64,000 nucleotides of DNA from CAYQTL01 sp964420405 (GTDB lineage: Bacteria > Acidobacteriota > Thermoanaerobaculia > Thermoanaerobaculales > Sulfomarinibacteraceae). Position numbers and translations under genes: made by a program. The notes under the pieces are model-generated. The model searched no databases. It saw nothing but the letters and a program-made list of their open reading frames with translations, and was not told where the DNA came from. The stretch covers positions 1 to 64,000 of the forward strand of contig CAYQTL010000007.1 of NCBI GenBank assembly GCA_964420405.1, in the 5' to 3' direction. This document shows, piece by piece, positions 60,926 through 64,000 of this stretch; position 1 is the first letter of the stretch; each line of letters opens with the position of its first letter.

Positions 60926-61994
60926 CATCGGCTGCGCTCGCTCGGACGAAGTGCCGCCACGCCTCGAGCGGCGTGTCGAAGCCGTGCTCCGTACGGCCCA
61001 CGGCCTCGGGAAACGTGACCCACGGTTGCGGCACCGCGTGCCCACCGCCGTGAACGACCACCAGGGCCGTCTCCGGCGCCCGGACCGAACGCCATGTCCT
61101 GCGCTCGACCGCCCCCGTGCGGACGATCTCGGCCGGGCCGCCGTGCCCCCCCGCTGCCGCGAGGGCGACCGCGGCGTCGCCGGCCGGCGGCACGTCCGCC
61201 AGGAAGTCCCCCCTCAGATTCCGGACGGCGCCCCCTCGGAACGGGTTCACCGGGTCGTCGGTTCCCGTGACCAGCTGGACCGCGGGGCCGCGACCGAACG
61301 GCGGACAGTCCGACCACGCCGGTCGTGGCGGCGTCGCGCCCACCACCGTCACTGCCGCCAGCAGACTCGGCGCCTCGGCCGCCACCCGCAACAGCATGTG
61401 GCCTCCGTTGGAGAACCCGAGCCCGAAGGCGGCGTCGGGATCGGCTCCGAGGGCGGCCGCGGCCCGGGCGACGACCGCCTCGAGGAAGCCGAGGTCGTCG
61501 ATGTCCCGGCGGTTGGACGGGTACGGCGTCGCGGGGCGGCATCCGTTCCAGGTCCTCCCGACGCCGTCGGGGTAGACGACGACGCCTCCGTGGCGGTCGG
61601 CGACGCGGTCGAGCCCGTAGCCGGTCAGAACCCGGATTCGGCTCCCCGTCCCCCCGGCGCCGTGGAGCACCACCGCGAGCCACGGGCGTTCCGGGCCGGG
61701 CGACGGAACGTAGACCCGCGCCGTGCGCTCGAGACCACCCACCTCCAGCGACCAGCGCCGCAGCTCGCCCGTCAGGTCCGGCTCCGCGGGCGGCTCGAAC
61801 GACAGGTCGACGACGTCCCCCGCGCCCGCCAACGCCGCGGCGAGCAGCAGCATCATCATCGCGATGCACAGCACCACCCGTTGGGCGACGGCCTCGGCGC
61901 CCCGCTGCGGGGCCGGAGGAGGCGCCGCCCGGCGGGCGCCGGACGACCGCCGGGCCACGAGACCGTCGATCCAGATGCTCTCTGTGTCCATCAT
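60909..61994 (-). CDS. Secreted poly(3-hydroxybutyrate) depolymerase-like esterase
   Basis: Alpha/beta-hydrolase of the PHB-depolymerase/LpqC type, about 361 residues. A signal peptide or anchor MMMLLLAAALAGAG lies near residue 47 behind an unusually long N-terminal extension. The nucleophile motif is GLGFSNGGHML, the oxyanion region is VVLHGAGGTGSRI, the Asp is in TGTDDPVNPF, and the His is in VHGGGHAVP. The ATG at 61994 or 61991 follows GGAGGGC; the alternative start MMMLLL would make a standard secreted protein. The true substrate may be feruloyl or another ester. Confidence 0.85.
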   Translation of the reverse strand: MMDTESIWIDGLVARRSSGARRAAPPPAPQRGAEAVAQRVVLCIAMMMLLLAAALAGAGDVVDLSFEPPAEPDLTGELRRWSLEVGGLERTARVYVPSPGPERPWLAVVLHGAGGTGSRIRVLTGYGLDRVADRHGGVVVYPDGVGRTWNGCRPATPYPSNRRDIDDLGFLEAVVARAAAALGADPDAAFGLGFSNGGHMLLRVAAEAPSLLAAVTVVGATPPRPAWSDCPPFGRGPAVQLVTGTDDPVNPFRGGAVRNLRGDFLADVPPAGDAAVALAAAGGHGGPAEIVRTGAVERRTWRSVRAPETALVVVHGGGHAVPQPWVTFPEAVGRTEHGFDTPLEAWRHFVRASAADVSGLE

Positions 61995-62069
61995 GCCCTC
62001 CGGGATGGTCTACGGAGGGCGCCGTCAGGTCCCGCCAGGCCGGCGATCCTCGGTGTCGGGAGGGCAGGC

Positions 62070-62468
62070 ATGACATCGGACCGGCGAGCATCCAGACACA
62101 CCGTCACCGACGAGCGGGCGCTGGCGCTGCGGGCACGGCGCCACCACCTCGCCGGGCCCGGCGCCCCGGCGCCGACGGCGGCCGCGCGCGCGGCGGTCGG
62201 CATCCAGGCGCAGGTCGTGGCCCCGGCCCTGTGGTCTCTGGCGATGGGGACCCCCGAGCCCGCCGAGGCCGCCGCAGTCCTGACCCGCGACCACCTCTCC
62301 GCCAACGCCCCCGCGACGGTGCAGGACCTCGCCCACGTCCTCGGCACCCGCGTCGCGGACGCCCGCACCGTTCTCGCGAGGCTCGAGGCCTCCCTCGCGG
62401 ACGACGCCCGCGACCTCGCCGCCCATCTCGGTGTGGCGGAAGCGGAGGTCGTGGTGAAGGGGCGGTGA
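62070..62468 (+). CDS. Short protein resembling the start of an AlkZ-type DNA glycosylase
   Basis: A 132-residue frame. Residues 15-60 (ERALALRARRHHLAGPGAPAPTAAARAAVGIQAQV) resemble the beginning of winged-helix AlkZ/YcaQ proteins, which are normally about 370 residues. The C-terminal half does not continue that family convincingly, so this may be a truncated gene or an unrelated small protein. GGGAGGGC precedes the ATG. Confidence 0.45.
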   Translation: MTSDRRASRHTVTDERALALRARRHHLAGPGAPAPTAAARAAVGIQAQVVAPALWSLAMGTPEPAEAAAVLTRDHLSANAPATVQDLAHVLGTRVADARTVLARLEASLADDARDLAAHLGVAEAEVVVKGR

Positions 62469-62489
62469 CGGGGGCACGTCCGCCCCCTC

Positions 62490-62566
62490 CGATCCCGATC
62501 CCCTCCCCCTATCCCGTTCTGGACTCCGATCCCGTTCCCGTTCCCGTTCCCGATGGAGACGGTGGC
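62490..62566. repeat. Hexamer block before the amidase gene end
   Basis: A run of TCCGATCCC, CTCCCCCTATCCC and GTTCCCGTTCCCGTTCCCG in one orientation. No inverted partner was found nearby. Confidence 0.5.
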
Positions 62567-62607
62567 TTTCAGCGGCAGCGACCGCGGCAGCCTCAGCGAC
62601 GTCGCCC

Positions 62608-62634
62608 CCCACCGCCGTAGCGTTCGGCGGTGGG
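62608..62634 (-). terminator. Hairpin after the amidase gene
   Basis: CCCACCGCC/GGCGGTGGG, perfect 9-bp stem with a 9-nt loop, 35 nt after the amidase stop on the minus strand. No T tract follows. Confidence 0.4.
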
Positions 62635-62668
62635 CGATCCGGTCAGGTGTCCACCCTCGCCCTCCCGA

Positions 62669-64000
62669 TCACCGAGCCGACCACTCGTCCAGCTCCGGCG
62701 GGATCCGCCGCAGGGTCGCCTGCTCGTAGTCGGAGGCGATGCCGAGCAACCGTGGCTCGGACAGGGCGGTGGCGAAGAACGACAGCCCCACCGGCAGACC
62801 GTGGACCGCTCCCATCGGCACCGTGACGTTCGGGTAGCCGGCGCGGGCGGCGAACGACGAGCTGCCGCCGAGGAAGTGGTCGCCGTTGACGAGGTCGATC
62901 GACCAGGCGGGCGATCCGGTCGGGGCGACGAGCGCGTCGAGGTCGTGCTCCTCGAGCAGGGCGTCGATGGCCGACCGGGAGCCCTCCCGGGTCAGCTCGA
63001 GCGCCTCCAGGTACGAGCGCTCCGTGAGCGGGCCCTTCTCCTGCGCCTTGACGAAGATCTCCTGTCCGAAGTACGGCATCTCGGCGGCGGCGTGCCGGCG
63101 GTTGAACACGATCAGCTCCTCGAGAGTGTCCGCCGGCAGCCGCTCGCGGTTCGGCAGGCCCGCCAGGTAGGCGTCCAGGCCGTGCTTGAACTCGTACAGC
63201 AGCACGTCGTACGCCGCCTCGCCGAGACCTTCCGGCCGCTCGAGCTCGAGCCCGTCGACGATCGTCGCACCCGCCGCCTCCAGGTCCGCCAGCGCCCGTT
63301 CGAGCAGCGCGTCCACCTCGGCGTGGAACCCCGCCTCGGAGCGCACGACGCCGATCCGGGCCCCCTGCAGGGCGCCGCGACGGAGCGCGGCTTGGAGATC
63401 CCAGTCTCCGGTCTCCTCGACGATCGCCGTCGCCGGATCCCGATCGTCGGCGCCCATCATCGCCTCGAGCAGGACCACCGCGTCCGCGACGGTCCGCGCC
63501 ATCGGACCCGCGGTGTCCTGCGTGTGCGAGATCGGCACCACTCCGAACCGGCTGACGAGACCGACCGTGGGCTTGATGCCGACCACCCCGTTGACCGTCG
63601 CCGGGCAGACCACCGAGCCGTTGGTCTCGGTCCCGACCGCGAGCGGGGCGTAGCTCGCGGCGACCGCGACGCCGGAGCCCGAGCTCGAGCCGCACGGCGA
63701 CCGGAGCGGGTCGTACGGGTTGCGGGTCTGGCCGCCGACCCCGCTCCACCCCGAGGCCGAGCGCTCCGACCGGAAGTTCGCCCACTCGCTGAGGTTGAGC
63801 TTGCCCAGGATGACGGCGCCGGCGCCCCGCAGCCGCCGCACCAGCTCCGCGTCCCGGCCGGTCACGTTGCCGGCCAAAGCGAGCGACCCGGCGGTCGTCG
63901 GCATCGGGTCCGCCGACTCGATGTTGTCCTTGAGCAGCACCGGGATCCCGTGCAGCGGACCGCGCACCCGGCCGTTCCGCCGCTCGGCGTCGAGCGCCCG
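62669..64000 (-). CDS. Amidase (amidase-signature family), N-terminus outside window
   Basis: Serine amidase with a Ser-cisSer-Lys triad. Visible are PVLLKDNIES (Lys), CGSSSGSGVAVAAS (cis Ser) and GTETNGSVVCPA (nucleophile Ser). The reading frame runs past the end of the window, so the first part is missing (444 residues are visible). The C-terminal half (LLGIASDYEQATLRRIPPELDEW) is normal for the family. Substrate unknown; some relatives are GatA-like or hydrolyse peptides and aryl-amides. Confidence 0.93.
   Translation of the reverse strand, partial: RALDAERRNGRVRGPLHGIPVLLKDNIESADPMPTTAGSLALAGNVTGRDAELVRRLRGAGAVILGKLNLSEWANFRSERSASGWSGVGGQTRNPYDPLRSPCGSSSGSGVAVAASYAPLAVGTETNGSVVCPATVNGVVGIKPTVGLVSRFGVVPISHTQDTAGPMARTVADAVVLLEAMMGADDRDPATAIVEETGDWDLQAALRRGALQGARIGVVRSEAGFHAEVDALLERALADLEAAGATIVDGLELERPEGLGEAAYDVLLYEFKHGLDAYLAGLPNRERLPADTLEELIVFNRRHAAAEMPYFGQEIFVKAQEKGPLTERSYLEALELTREGSRSAIDALLEEHDLDALVAPTGSPAWSIDLVNGDHFLGGSSSFAARAGYPNVTVPMGAVHGLPVGLSFFATALSEPRLLGIASDYEQATLRRIPPELDEWSAR

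Overview
The window is GC-rich, gene-dense DNA from a Gram-negative (diderm) bacterium. Diderm markers are remnants of a TolC-type outer-membrane factor and an RND pump, and a LolD/MacB-type ATPase. My best guess is Acidobacteriota (Thermoanaerobaculia-like): very high GC, an ADP-forming acyl-CoA synthetase next to an indolepyruvate:ferredoxin oxidoreductase, a secreted protein of a type I associate with that group, and many leaderless genes. This is inference; Myxococcota or another deep diderm lineage is not excluded. There is no prophage, CRISPR array or classical insertion sequence. One assembly gap of 100 N lies at 35188-35287.

Layout. 1-781: end of an ABC export operon. 788-1531: DUF2270 membrane protein. 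1708-7686: a hybOABC-type periplasmic [NiFe] hydrogenase operon with its maturation protease and a small membrane protein, behind a strong sigma70-type promoter. 7616-11697: an SDR with an extra helical domain, an HTH-EIIA protein and a ClC channel. 11810-15233: phosphoesterase, tRNA-Arg(CCT) and the surE-pcm-acyP repair operon. 15625-20443: iorA-iorB plus an ADP-forming acyl-CoA synthetase, a 2-oxoacid/amino-acid fermentation module that would make ATP and reduced ferredoxin. 20795-28718: yjbQ, a dead DMT transporter gene, a three-gene cluster of unknown function (degenerate ABC-like protein, 91-aa protein, alpha/alpha-toroid protein), acyl-CoA dehydrogenase, fused aroDE, trpS and ferredoxin. 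28811-34904: secreted protein, histidine kinase, metK, cupin and an SSS transporter with a small membrane partner. 35475-42835: TPR protein, rplS, tatB-tatC and an S41 peptidase. 43110-50692: dtd-murJ, ssb, HU, M50 protease, thiI-polyferredoxin and a CNNM/CBS protein. 50745-51334: RND/OMF remnants. 51441-64000: MaoC, diguanylate cyclase, a very large hybrid kinase, gph, small proteins, a sigma54 activator, rarD, an esterase and an amidase cut by the window end.

How genes fit together. The hydrogenase small subunit and HybA carry twin-arginine signals, and tatB-tatC is in the same window. Hydrogenase, ferredoxins, IOR and acyl-CoA synthetase suggest a metabolism centred on H2, ferredoxin and amino-acid breakdown. 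Short ATGA/GTGA stop-start overlaps are common and indicate translational coupling. About nine genes have a TANNNT -10 box only 6-9 nt before the start codon, so they are probably leaderless.

Most unusual features: (1) a family of intergenic elements whose ends are hexamer arrays (GATCCC/GTTCCC), often as inverted pairs; (2) a 168-bp foldback element whose end supplies a gene's stop codon; (3) an 81-bp tandem array ending in a perfect palindrome at a stop codon; (4) an ABC-type protein that has lost every catalytic motif, clustered with an alpha-toroid protein; (5) an SDR fused to an apparent RsbRD-like domain.
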